From positions 33,543,106 to 33,607,105 of the forward strand of contig NC_092100.1 in NCBI RefSeq assembly GCF_045679555.1: a stretch of 64,000 nucleotides of DNA, read 5' to 3'. The notes under the pieces are model-generated. The model had not been told where the DNA came from. It worked only from the letters and a program-made list of their open reading frames with translations, and searched no databases. Below, piece after piece: positions 1 to 11,408 of the stretch (positions are counted from its first letter, which is position 1; each line of letters begins with the position of its first letter). The position numbers and the translations under genes are program-made. This stretch comes from Salvelinus alpinus (lineage: Eukaryota > Chordata > Actinopteri > Salmoniformes > Salmonidae).

Positions 1-11
1 AAAAATCTCTA

Positions 12-221
<210 letters not shown>

Positions 222-568
222 TTAACCTCTTCATGAAGTTAGTGGAAGGTTATTAGTGATGTTAACATCTGTTGAGATCACCTCACCTGGCAGCCATCCT
301 GATTGATCCACTTGGTCTGCACATATTCTCTGTCTTTGTCATTGAGGGCCTGTGTGGTAATCTAGCTCTAGTATACCAGCCCTCTGAAGACTGTCAGCCA
401 TGGTGTCAGTCATTACGGGACAGACAGCACACAATGCCTGAATCACCTAGAGTACACACAAGGAGTAAAAACCAAGTCATGATCCCAGTCCTCAAATGAT
501 TCAATGAGCATTGGAAACTTCAGACAAACTTAGGGAGAACACTAACGTGGATAATGGTTATTGATCTA

Positions 569-718
<150 letters not shown>

Positions 719-764
719 TCACTACATCTGTACTGGTATTTTGTCCCAGGTAAGACACCTCTTA

Positions 765-920
<156 letters not shown>

Positions 921-995
921 TTAAAAAAATAAAGTGGGCATGAGGCTCATCCATGACCACAAAACCGTAGGACAGATAAAGCATCACATTCCCTA

Positions 996-1136
<141 letters not shown>

Positions 1137-1447
1137 TTAGAGCAGTTTCTGTTCTTGGTAAGCATGTTATTGTCACAGTGCGAACAAAACACGCACTAGA
1201 TCAAACAGAGGGTTTTCAAGAAGAGGTTAATGTTAGTTTTCGCTACAGGTCTTGTGATTTTATTCTCACCTTCTCAGGAGTGGCATAAAGCAGTTTAATG
1301 ATGGGGGTCCTTTTTGGACAGCTGCAAGATCCTCCCTGCTTCACCATCAGCCTTGTCACCAGACACACTTGTGGCAGGAATCTAAAAGCATGTACGGATG
1401 TTTAAAACACCTTCCACGCACAGGGTAGCAAGAATGTACACATTTCA

Positions 1448-1621
<174 letters not shown>

Positions 1622-1777
1622 TCACAGTTTATTACATTTCCAAATCAAAATGATCTGTTCATACCTACTAAATGTTACACATCTGCAAAGTCAGTTTAAG
1701 TTATTTGAATTAACGCATTAAAATGCACTTGTTGTATAGTACAATGTTCTTAACTCTTCTTGAACTGCAGTGATGGT

Positions 1778-1856
1778 TAAGGGCTTGAAAGTAAGCATTT
1801 CACAATAAGGTCTACACTTGTATTCGGCGCATGTGACAAATACAATTTGATTTGAT
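1778..1856 (+). repeat. Retroposon tail fragment
   Basis: The stretch ends in CATGTGACAAATACAATTTG, which resembles the common salmonid retroposon 3' tail (GTGACAAATAAAATTTGATTT). It sits in a blm intron and has no recognisable head. Assignment rests on recalled repeat families, not on a search. Confidence 0.5.
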
Positions 1857-2390
1857 ACAATCTGCATTGATTCATCACTCACCTGTGGGCTTCAGGAAAA
1901 ATGAGTCTTCACCGAACAACGTAGCATTAATGGTCACTAGTTGATTGAATAGGAACCAGACCAAAGCACTTGTGGAAAATCATAATCTCTGGACAGTTGG
2001 GGAAGTTGAAGCCTCTGAAACGATCGTGGGCAGGGTTTCTTTATGTGGGCTCTGCAAATGATATGAGAGATAAACATGGGTGTCTGGGCTACAGACCAAG
2101 TAATACATGTAAGAAAAAATAATCACATTTGTTTAGTAGAAGGAACAATACAATCAAATCTCAAGGCTGCTCTATAACTTGAATGTACTTGCCAGGAGAG
2201 GGGATTTTAGGAGCTTTTGCCATGTTGATGTTCTTGGTCCTCCCTCACACACCACTTTAGTGACAGCACTGCAGTGCTTCTTGCCTTGATGCCGAGGAGC
2301 TCAGGGGTTCATCAAAGTAATCAGGGATATCTGAATCACTGATGTCATCTATGTCAAAGTCATCAATGAAAAAAAATATATCCGGCTCCG

Positions 2391-2700
2391 TGACTGCCTG
2401 ATCAATGGAGTTGACACAAAGCACCTCTTGGAAACCCAGCACTCTTGAGCAACAGAGGCTTGGGTACTGCTCTCCCCAGTCCCTTGTACAGCAGCTGCCG
2501 GCCTCTTCTGTGAGAAGAAGAGATTTGACTGATCCACATCACAAGTTTGATTTTTGGAGATGGTGTTATTTGGAGAGAGTCACAATTACTTTGGCCTCTT
2601 GTAAATACTTTCCCCTCGTCTCCAGAGAAAATAGGACTTGCCAGAGTGCTGGGTTTCCAAGAGGTGCTTTGTGTCAGAACTCCATTGATCATGCAGTCAG
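2391..2700. repeat. Inverted repeat with 55-57 bp arms and a ~198 bp spacer, inside a blm exon remnant
   Basis: Arm 1 (2391-2445) and arm 2 (2644-2700) are reverse complements apart from one mismatch and a 2-bp gap. Both arms and the spacer lie within the region that should be one N-terminal blm exon. One arm is therefore probably a copied or inverted duplicate that helped to break the frame. Confidence 0.8.
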
Positions 2701-2965
2701 AGTCCTCAAACAAACTGCTGTTGTAGTCCACAAATATGACTGAGGATCCCCTGAATGGAAGGGTTTTCATGGAAGAATCTCCTTTATCCTTGGGCAGGCA
2801 AGTGGTGGTAGACAGGACACTCGGTGTAGCAAAAGAAAAGGTAGGCTTTTCTCTAAATCTGAGTTCAAAGACAGTGCTGTCTGGCTGTTGTGTCTCGAAA
2901 GATGTGTCACTGCTGCCAGTAGCAATGATCCTTTTCCTGAAGGTAAAACGTGATATAACTAGCAG

Positions 2966-3330
2966 ATTTGTTAGATTTAAAAATAAATGTAACCTTTATT
3001 TAACTAGGCAAGTCAGTTAAGAACAAATTCTTATTTACAATAGGCCGTCATTAAACATTTAATAAAAATATAGGACAAAACACACATCACGACAAGAGAG
3101 ACCACAACACTGCATAAAGAGACCTAAGAGAACAACATAGCATGGCAGCAACACATGACAACACAGCATGTTAGTAACACAACATGACAACATGGCAGCA
3201 GCACAACATGGTACGAACATTATTGGACACAGACAACAGCACAAAGGGCAAGAAGGTAGAGACAACAATATATCACGTGAGATTAATACATGTCACAGTA
3301 AAATTACAGCTGAAACTTAATCTACAGCTG
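2966..3330 (-). repeat. Retroposon fragment with the TTAAATAAAGGTTAC tail, reversed
   Basis: Read on the minus strand, 2975-3060 is the shared 3' tail of salmonid SINE and LINE copies (TAAGAATTTGTTCTTAACTG, then TTAAATAAAGG). The adjoining 3060-3330 is a CA- and AACATGGCAGCA-rich interspersed repeat with no coding capacity. It interrupts the blm region. Confidence 0.6.
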
Positions 3331-4802
3331 TTGTCCCATATTGCGCAGAATCAAGGAATTACCTGTGAGCCCGCTGCAGTAAGAGTTCTGTCCCACAGGA
3401 CAGGCCTATCAGTTCATGCTTGGGAATGGAATCCACCAGAGCACTGATGATACTCAATGATCCATGATCCTCAAAAATGGATCTTCTGATTTTAGATTGG
3501 TGACTATTCGGGAAAAATAAAATGGAGGCAATACAATAGAATTATAAGCATACTGGTATGTTCACTGACATTTTCAAAATAGACTGAAACATCTGGCTTA
3601 AACACAACCCATGTTATTCACCTCTTCTTTCTTTAGGAGGACCATCTGCAGGCTTGACACCCTTGTTGATACAGGGCTGATGTCTTGACTGACTGCAGAG
3701 CCAGCTGACTTCAATCTGTTGTGATCATAATATACGTTTGCCAAATAGATATAGCTTGCTGTACAACATCATATCAAGTGCATTCACACCATCAGGCCTC
3801 AAGTCATATGTCCATTAGAAACAAATGTTAAACACAATCATAAACTAAAATGCAACAGATGAATGTACACATGTACAGCAGAAACGTACCTTGTTTCCTT
3901 TGTAGAAATAGAATGACTGAAATCCTCTGGGCTTGTGGAAAGGGGGGGTGGGGTGGGGTGAAATCTAGGTCTTCATCTAGCTCCGACTTGTCATCAAGAT
4001 CTATGACAGCTGTGTCACTCCATCTACTTTGATGATCTGGGGAAAAGTTTTGGGAGATGAGTTTATGTTGTCTTTTCAATGCCGATGTCATTCTTTATCA
4101 TCAACACACTGCCAAGATGTTCATCCTTAAATAGGTGACCTCCAGCTTACAACAAATGTACAAAGGGAAATTACTTGGACCGGAGACATTAATACTTGGA
4201 GTGAGGCTATATTTGAAGAGTACTACTCATCTGTCTTTTCAACTGGACAGGGTGCAGTGATGGCTTGGTAAAGTACTTTTGCCCTTGACAGGGGTTTCAA
4301 AGTCATCAAAATCATCCCATCCATCCAGGGGTATACCAGCAAAAGAACTATCAAGTCCTGTGGGTTTGCTGCCATTGCTATCTGTGATCGAGCGATCAGA
4401 TTTGTTTAGAGCAGGGGAGATCCTGGGTTTCTGATCCTGGGTTTCCTCACTGAAAAGGGGTTTAATACAGGATTGATGGCTTCCGACTTGCTTTTGGGAT
4501 TGACTGAGGAGAAGTTGACTTTGGTGAGAGATCTTTCAGGCTTGGTTGAAAACGTCAAACGTCGTTATCATGAGGTACATTGACACTCCTGTTTGTTAAA
4601 CCATTTGAGCGTATTATACCTTAGAGGGAACTTACACCTTGGTGATGCCTGATGTGAACTTCTTTTTTTAAACAAAATGTCCTGCAAAGAAAAGTGAAGT
4701 CAAGCGATTATAGCTAACCTCATAACAATGTTTATGTAGCTGGAAAGATACTTAGTGAGTAGCTATAAGACTACCAAGGCAATATTTAAGCAATAAGGCC
4801 TG

Positions 4803-5248
4803 GGGGGGTGTGGTATATTGCCAATATACCACGGCTAAGGGCTGTTCTTATGCACGACGCAACTCGGTTTGCCTGGACACAGCCCTTAACCGTGGTATAT
4901 TGGAGACGTTTGGGGCGGCAGCGTAGTCTAGTGGTTAGAGTGTTGGACTAGTAACCGAAAGGTTGCAAGATCAAATCCTGAGCTGACAAGGTACAAATCT
5001 GTCGTTCTTCCCCTAGACAAGGCATTTAACCCTTTAACCCTAGGCCGTCATTAAAAATAAGAATTTGTTCTTAACTGACTTGTCTAGTTAAATAAAGGTA
5101 AAATATATACCACAAATGCACGAGGTGCCTTATAAACTGGCTACCAATATAACTAGAGCAGTAAAAATACATGTTTTGTCATATGCTTGATATACCACGT
5201 CTGTCAGCCAATCAGCATTCAGGGCTCGAACCACCCGGTTTATAATGA
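4803..5248. mobile_element. Palindromic non-autonomous element, split by a SINE
   Basis: Outer segments 4803-4910 and 5105-5248 contain the motif GGTATATTG and its complement CAATATACC several times, for example around 4810-4832 and 4892-4901, with TATATACCACAAATGC just after the SINE. They end in the salmonid repeat text GCCAATCAGCATTCAGGGC. The pieces are colinear and are separated only by the SINE at 4912-5104, so the SINE inserted into this element. No transposase is present. Confidence 0.6.
4912..5104 (+). mobile_element. tRNA-derived salmonid SINE (HpaI-like)
   Basis: The head has a tRNA-like A box (TAGTCTAGTGGTTAGAG) and B box (GGTTGCAAGATCAAATCC). The body contains GAGCTGACAAGGTACAAATC and the 3' tail TTAAATAAAGGTAAAA. 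It was transcribed by RNA polymerase III and mobilised in trans by a LINE sharing the tail. A second copy of the same family lies at 32,336-32,535. The family name is from memory. Confidence 0.85.
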
Positions 5249-6400
5249 ACTCAGCTTGGTGCAGACTTTTAGCTGGCTCTGGTCCACGCGCATACGTATG
5301 CAGCTTGTAGTGACAGAACCGATGCGTGCGCATTGACCAGAGTTAGTGAAGGTACAAAATAGTAGTTTAGCTATATCGTATTTTGGGAGAAACAACAGAT
5401 TGCGCATACATAGCAAAGTTCAACAACACTCTAGCATATCTTTACTTTGGTGAGGCTTGAAGCCAGTCAATAAACAGCATCGGGGCAACAAATCGTTGGA
5501 AGGTTCCACGTAACGCTCAGGACCAGCCCGTCCTAACAGTTAGCTAGTTAACATTATAAAACTCAAACTAACTAAATAATTTATCAAGATATCACCCTGG
5601 TTTGGATTTAAACAACGACAATTTGCTGTGAGCACCATATCTCGAATTGTTCTTCCAAATTATTTTGAAGTAGACTGGACATCATCAGTTAACGCTTTAG
5701 GCTAGCGACTCAACTTCATAACGTTAGTGTAATCATAAAAAGCTGGCTAGCTTGTACAGTCTCTGAACGTCTTATTGTCGTGGTGTATCAATAACAAAAA
5801 GGCTGTCTATGTTGTTGTTTACCTAGCTAACTATAATTTACTAAAATAAATCAATTCAGCCAAGTTTTTTTTGCGCCATTCTGACTAGCTGGCTTCCCAT
5901 TGGCTGATTGTCTTTTATAGGGGTCAGGTACTGCAGGGGGATCAGCCAGATATCTATATTTACGTTTTAGTTTGTTTTATGAATATTGCTAACAACAACA
6001 GATTAAACCAATTTTCATTGAATAAGTTCACGAAATGTTGTTCTGAACATAAATGTACAGTAAGTTAATATGTAAAACTTGCAAAGTGTTCTCTGCCTAT
6101 TGTAAAAGGTTGCGTCAATCGAATCTGGTATCAGGATAAAATGTGATTCAGAGTCACAGAATATACTTTAAGTATTTTTATTTAACATAAGCAATAATTG
6201 ATAAATGCAATTTTTGTATATACGGGTGCACTGTATCACCACGCAGGGTAAAGCTGAGAACTGACTGAAATAGTACAGACATCTTCTTTTATACTGTGAC
6301 AGAGGTAGTTTCAACTTTAGAGTTGGCCTGTCACAGTAGAGGCTTAGCGTGGTTTAAACTTGCTAGCCTATCGGTGGTGCCCAGGCTGGTCCCAGCCTCA
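5249..6400. other. Unassigned intergenic DNA
   Basis: This AT-rich stretch lies between the blm remnant and the 653-bp array. I see no gene and no clear repeat. No exon of blm or ctsh could be placed here, and the 5' exon of blm was not found. Confidence 0.5.
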
Positions 6401-7976
6401 CAGCACACAGGATCCAGATATCCGGAAGTGTTTGTTGTGAAGTTTGAGCTGAGTTGTCGGTGGCTACACATTCCTCAGTTCCTGTTTTCTTGTTATTCAG
6501 CATTTTTCCATCTTGTCTCAACCTTCTGGTTAGCACAGTCGACACCCTAGATTAGCAACAGCTTTTCTGCAGTCACGCTATGTTTTGTGATTAACATGTC
6601 CTATTTCTATAAGGCATATATTTTTGTTAAAAAGAGAACAAAACCATCCTTCACACTATGGAAAAGTGTGGCTAAAGGTCAATCAGATTTGTGAACATGG
6701 TCCTTAGCTGTGTGTTGCCGCTTTCCATGTCTGTTGTCTGTAACTTGTAAGGTGTGGAAACACTTTGTTGCTTTTATGAATTTTGTCTTGCTGCTTTTTG
6801 TTCTATGTTGCTCTGTCTGTATGCTACGTCTTGCTTGTCCTATGTTGCTCTGTCTGTATGCTATGTCTTGCTTGTCCTATGTTGCTATGTCTTGCTTGTT
6901 CTATGTTGCTATTGTCTATATTGTAATTGTTTTTAATAACCTGCCCAGGGACTGCGGTTGAAAATTAGCCGGCTGGCTAAAACCGGCACTTTTACTGAAA
7001 CGTTGATTAATGTGCACTGTCCCTGTAAAAATAAAAATAAACTTAAACTCAAACAGCACACAGGATCCAGATATCCGGAAGTGTTTGTTGTGAAGTTTGA
7101 GCTGAGTTGTCGGTGGCTACACATTCCTCAGTTCCTGTTTTCTTGTTATTCAGCATTTTTCCATCTTGTCTCAACCTTCTGGTTAGCACAGTCGACACCC
7201 TAGATTAGCAACAGCTTTTCTGCAGTCACGCTATGTTTTGTGATTAACATGTCCTATTTCTATAAGGCATATATTTTTGTTAAAAAGAGAACAAAACCAT
7301 CCTTCACACTATGGAAAAGTGTGGCTAAAGGTCAATCAGATTTGTGAACATGGTCCTTAGCTGTGTGTTGCCGCTTTCCATGTCTGTTGTCTGTAACTTG
7401 TAAGGTGTGGAAACACTTTGTTGCTTTTATGAATTTTGTCTTGCTGCTTTTTGTTCTATGTTGCTCTGTCTGTATGCTACGTCTTGCTTGTCCTATGTTG
7501 CTCTGTCTGTATGCTATGTCTTGCTTGTCCTATGTTGCTATGTCTTGCTTGTTCTATGTTGCTATTGTCTATATTGTAATTGTTTTTAATAACCTGCCCA
7601 GGGACTGCGGTTGAAAATTAGCCGGCTGGCTAAAACCGGCACTTTTACTGAAACGTTGATTAATGTGCACTGTCCCTGTAAAAATAAAAATAAACTTAAA
7701 CTCAAACAGCACACAGGATCCAGATATCCGGAAGTGTTTGTTGTGAAGTTTGAGCTGAGTTGTCGGTGGCTACACATTCCTCAGTTCCTGTTTTCTTGTT
7801 ATTCAGCATTTTTCCATCTTGTCTCAACCTTCTGGTTAGCACAGTCGACACCCTAGATTAGCAACAGCTTTTCTGCAGTCACGCTATGTTTTGTGATTAA
7901 CATGTCCTATTTCTATAAGGCATATATTTTTGTTAAAAAGAGAACAAAACCATCCTTCACACTATGGAAAAGTGTG
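6401..7976. repeat. 653-bp tandem array, 2.4 copies, with structure S-L-S-L-S
   Basis: Identical units start at 6401, 7054 and 7707. Each full unit has two parts. S (270 bp) starts CAGCACACAGGATCC. L (383 bp) ends in a LINE-like 3' tail (GTCCCTGTAAAAATAAAAAT). The third unit contains S only and then passes directly into unique sequence at 7977. I saw no difference between copies by eye. L also holds a short internal repeat of TATGTTGCTCTGTCTGTATG at about 6805-6905. Open frames repeat with the same period and are not genes. Confidence 0.9.
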
Positions 7977-8234
7977 TAGAATTTTGCAGGAAATTATATT
8001 GAAAACCGCTTCATTTTCTCAAGAGGCAGGACTTTTAAATGTTCTGTAGACTTGGTTCATCCATCCATGCACTGCAGACATCGTAGTAAAACTTATTGTA
8101 TGCTATTTTTATCGCACTTGAGTTGTGTTCTGATTATGAGGGGGCCCCTGATGAGTTCCCTATCACAAAAGGGGTCTCCAAAAAGTTTGTGAACCCCTGG
8201 CCATCTGGCTGCATGCAAAGAGGAATATATAGAA
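7977..8234. other. Unassigned spacer
   Basis: Short unique-looking DNA between the tandem array and the Tc1 remnant. I see nothing in it. Confidence 0.4.
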
Positions 8235-8655
8235 CAGTACAGTCGTGGCCAAAAGTTTTGAGAATGACACAACGATTAATTTTCACAAAGTCTGCTGCCT
8301 CAGTGTCTTTAGATATTTTTGTCAGATGTTACTATGGAATACTGAAGTATAATTACAAGCATTTCATAAGTGTCAAAGGCTTTTATTGACAATTACATGA
8401 AGTTGATGCAAAGAGTCAATATTTGCAGTGTTGACCCTTCTTTTTCAAGACCTCTGCAATCCGCCCTGGCATGCTGTCAATTAACTTCTGGGCCACATCC
8501 TGACTGATGGCAGCCCATTCTTGCATAATCAATGCTTGGAGTTTGTCAGAATTTGTGGGTTTTTGTTTGTCCACCCGCCTCTTGAGGATTGACCACAAGT
8601 TCTCAATGGGATTAACGTCTGGGGAGTTTCCTGGCCTTGGACCCAAAATATCGAT
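8235..8655 (-). mobile_element. Tc1-like transposon remnant, transposase C-terminus
   Basis: The terminal repeat begins CAGTCGTGGCCAAAAG at about 8240. On the minus strand, 8416-8650 encodes the end of a Tc1/mariner DDE transposase, including SPDVNPIENLWSILK, where the third catalytic acidic residue region lies. The rest of the element is missing. At about 8655 the frame runs directly into a Gypsy integrase segment, giving a hybrid open frame that is not a real protein. Confidence 0.85.
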
Positions 8656-10281
8656 GCGCCCCCAACAGGTGGGTGTGGGCCAGCTGAAGAACGGTTCCCA
8701 CGTACCGTCGGGGCAGCAACAATACCTCTCGAAGTTCCCCCTGTTGGCGCGACACCTGATACAAAAGTTTATTTTTGATTTGGAAATGGGGGTATCGCCA
8801 GTCACTCACCCCCGGAAGTAGCTGTCCATCCACCGCTATCACTTGGGCTGAGGTGGCTTTAAAGTTAGGATCCTCCCACTGGGCCGTCCCGAATTGTCCC
8901 CTCAGTTGGCCCCCAGGGGGTGTCTCGACTGGCCCCCTCGAAATCGAGGAGGGGGAGGCTGGGCTCTTTCTCCTGTGGTTCCCCCAGGGGGGGGGGGGGG
9001 GGTTCCTGCACCCCATCTGACTCCGACTCCGGACCTGATCAACCGTTTGCTTCCGGGCTGCACAGGCACAGGCAGCACCACAGGGGCGCGATCAGCGGAC
9101 AATCTTGTCCTAGTGGGACGAGATTGTCAGCAGGGCCTGAGTGTTCTGATGCGTCTCTACTGGTTCCAGGAGGCCCTCCAAGGTCTAGGGCGCGCATAGA
9201 CTCGCTGCCCTCTTCATGTCGTGTTGTAGTGCCCTTAGGAAGCTATCCAGGACCACTTTGTCTAGGATGGAGAGGATGGATATGTCGGTTAGGAGCCATC
9301 CCCTGGTGACGTGCAGTAGGTCGCTCATCTGGTCTCGGGGGGATGCGTCGCTACGAACCTTTAGTCGTGGAATAATTGAGCCCAATGGGCCAGGCTGTAC
9401 CCGTAGCGGCTGAGTATCTCCCGTTTGAGTCCGTCGTAGTTAGCCGCCTGTTCATCGTTCAGGTCCCAATACGTCTTTTGAGACTGGCCCCCTTCTGCCT
9501 TGGCCATCCTTACTTACCCGTCCTTTCAAAAGAGGTAGGTTTCGATGTCGTCATCTTCTGTAAACTTGATTAAAAACTTGTTTGGATGTGATTCAGTAGA
9601 CGCTCCTCCTTGTAGCTTCCTGATTTCCTCAATGAGGTGGACGTTTTGTAGCCGCTGTTCCTCCGGCGTTCGTTCCTGAACCGCCTGTTGGGCTTGTTGG
9701 GCCCGGATGAACTGAGCTATCAACTTGTCCATGCTGATGCTGCGTAAACGTCAACCCTGATCTGACCACGTTATCAGAGTGCCTGCATTCACTTGTAGCA
9801 GACCAGGGGGTTGGGTCAAAACATTTACACAGATCAGACACGGACAGAGTAGGATTAGCTCAGTTTCAAAGGTGTTTATTAAAATAATAGTCCAAAAGAA
9901 AAGAATAGGTCTCCACCAAGAGGCCTTCTCCGGGATACCGTCTTCTGGGCTCCGGGTCTTGCTGTATCTATTGGGGATCAAACCTGAACTCCCTCCTGTT
10001 ACCTCTGGTACCGTCCCCAACTATACGGGAGTCCTTTCCTCCCCCAGTCTCTCCCTTTTGTGCTGCCCTTCTGGCAGCTTTATGGGAGTTGTACAGCTGG
10101 TGAGCAATCATCCCTTGATTACTCACCAATCCCCAATCAGCCCCAATTAGTCCTGGCCAGAGAGCCCGTCGAGACCTGGCACGTCCAGCAGATGGAGCCA
10201 TAGCCTCGTGATGTATACTCCGTCTGTCACCAGGCCTCGACGAGTCTCCCCCTGGTGGCTGACCTGCTGTACGCCACAACA
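8656..10281 (-). mobile_element. Gutted Ty3/Gypsy-type LTR retrotransposon fragment
   Basis: On the minus strand the order is an LTR (about 10281 to 9785, with a TG start and an AATAAA polyadenylation signal near 9875), a gag start codon at 9730-9732 (reads MDKLIAQFIRAQ), a gag SCAN-like region with QKTYWDLNDEQAANYDGLKR near 9400-9490 and ALQHDMKRAASL near 9200-9230, a proline-rich stretch at 8900-9100, and then the zinc-binding start of integrase (LLLPRRYVGTVLQLAHTHLL) at 8657-8760. Protease, reverse transcriptase and RNase H are absent. The gag frame is shifted and stopped. The fragment cuts off ctsh on one side and joins the Tc1 remnant on the other. It encodes no working protein. Confidence 0.8.
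8985..9002 (+). repeat. G homopolymer run
   Basis: An almost pure G run of about 16 bases within the proline-rich (minus strand) part of the Gypsy remnant. Its length is prone to sequencing error. Confidence 0.8.
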
Positions 10282-10331
10282 GATATCACCATTATTATAG
10301 GTTTAAAAATATAGTAGAGACTCATTCTCAC

Positions 10332-11188
10332 CTGCTGTGTACACCATTATGGTAATGCATCAAATCAGAAGTCACCTCATAGGCAAGGCTGACAGGGTTG
10401 TGTCTGGCCACTGCATCCAGCATACCCATTTCATCATACTGCCATGAAAAAAAACATACAATAAGATGACTGCCTGGGTAGTCAATGCACCAAATAACCC
10501 AAAGTAATGTGAATTTACTTACCCGTGTTATGTTGACCACATCATTAACGAAAGCAGCGGCCAAATCAGTCTTGAACTTGCAAGTGCCCTCCTTCAAAAT
10601 GATTTCAGCATAAATTATGTTAATAGATTGTCACCTTTCGAAGTGCTAGTACTCTAGTTGTTATAAAGATGGCATTGCTATTTACATATATGTGCTGTTA
10701 TGGATAGTTATCCTCTGTCATGAGTCCCTTGTTATACTTGATGTACTCAAATGCTTGACTGGAGAGACGCTAAAATATATATTTTTTCAGAGCCGGAGTA
10801 AGAATCTAATAGTGTACAGTTAGACCAAGAGATTTTTGTGAATATACAGTATTTACAAGGAAATGGGTTTTCCAGTGGTGGCACTCACCCCTTACGGCCA
10901 TGGTTGTTGAAGGCCTGAGCACAGTAAGGTTGTGTCCGAGAACTGATTCAGTCCCACTATGTAAGGAGGTCAAATGTCAGAAGAAGGCACAATTAATATA
11001 TTGACATACTCAAAGGATATGGACACTTCTAACAACTGAAGAAACACAACTATAATGCAATTATTCATACTTGTGAACTTGTGATTTCCTTCATTGTGAT
11101 GGTCAATCCTCTTGTTCTCAATGAAGATCTGAAGTCTGTGGTAGTACTCCTCCATGTCAAACACCTTGTTGTACTGCATGGATGACAC
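10332..11188 (-). pseudogene. ctsh: Cathepsin H remnant, truncated by an LTR insertion and missing catalytic exons
   Basis: Cathepsin H is a lysosomal papain-family cysteine aminopeptidase. Minus-strand pieces in gene order are: propeptide I29 segment at 11073-11188 (reads YNKVFDMEEYYHRLQIFIEN); LNQFSD abutting CAQAFNNHG at about 10880-10965; SSQAFEYIKYNKGLMTEDNYP at about 10712-10770; a segment with AAAFVNDVVNITR at 10523-10591; and YDEMGMLDAVARHNPVSLAY at 10332-10438. The last two keep good splice signals. The exon with the active-site Cys should lie between LNQFSD and CAQAFNNHG but is gone, the conserved Cys after NNHG is Arg, and a stop follows. The 3' exons carrying the active-site His and Asn are absent, because the Gypsy LTR begins about 50 bp downstream. 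It lies beside rasgrf1, as in human. Confidence 0.82.
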
Positions 11189-11408
11189 AGTAACATCAAA
11201 AAAATTCAGGTCATTGTGAATTTACCGTTTTATTTTATGTGGATACAATGCATTCCAATATGCATTAGATAAGACAGTATCTAGTATCCTAGTTTCTCAG
11301 TAATTCCATACAGGCTATTGAAGTTGAAAACAAAATGTAGTATATCTATCTATCTACAGGGCCTAGTATGATGATAATATAATGCAACACAAAAATAGTT
11401 TAATAGCT

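Noticed and set aside
4912-5000. tRNA gene-like A and B boxes (also at 32336, 17577 and 28003)
   Set aside because: They are heads of tRNA-derived SINEs, followed by SINE bodies and tails; no functional tRNA fold is expected.
6710-7614. Repeated Cys/Leu-rich 83-codon frames
   Set aside because: They recur with the 653-bp array period and lie in a LINE-tail segment; not genes.
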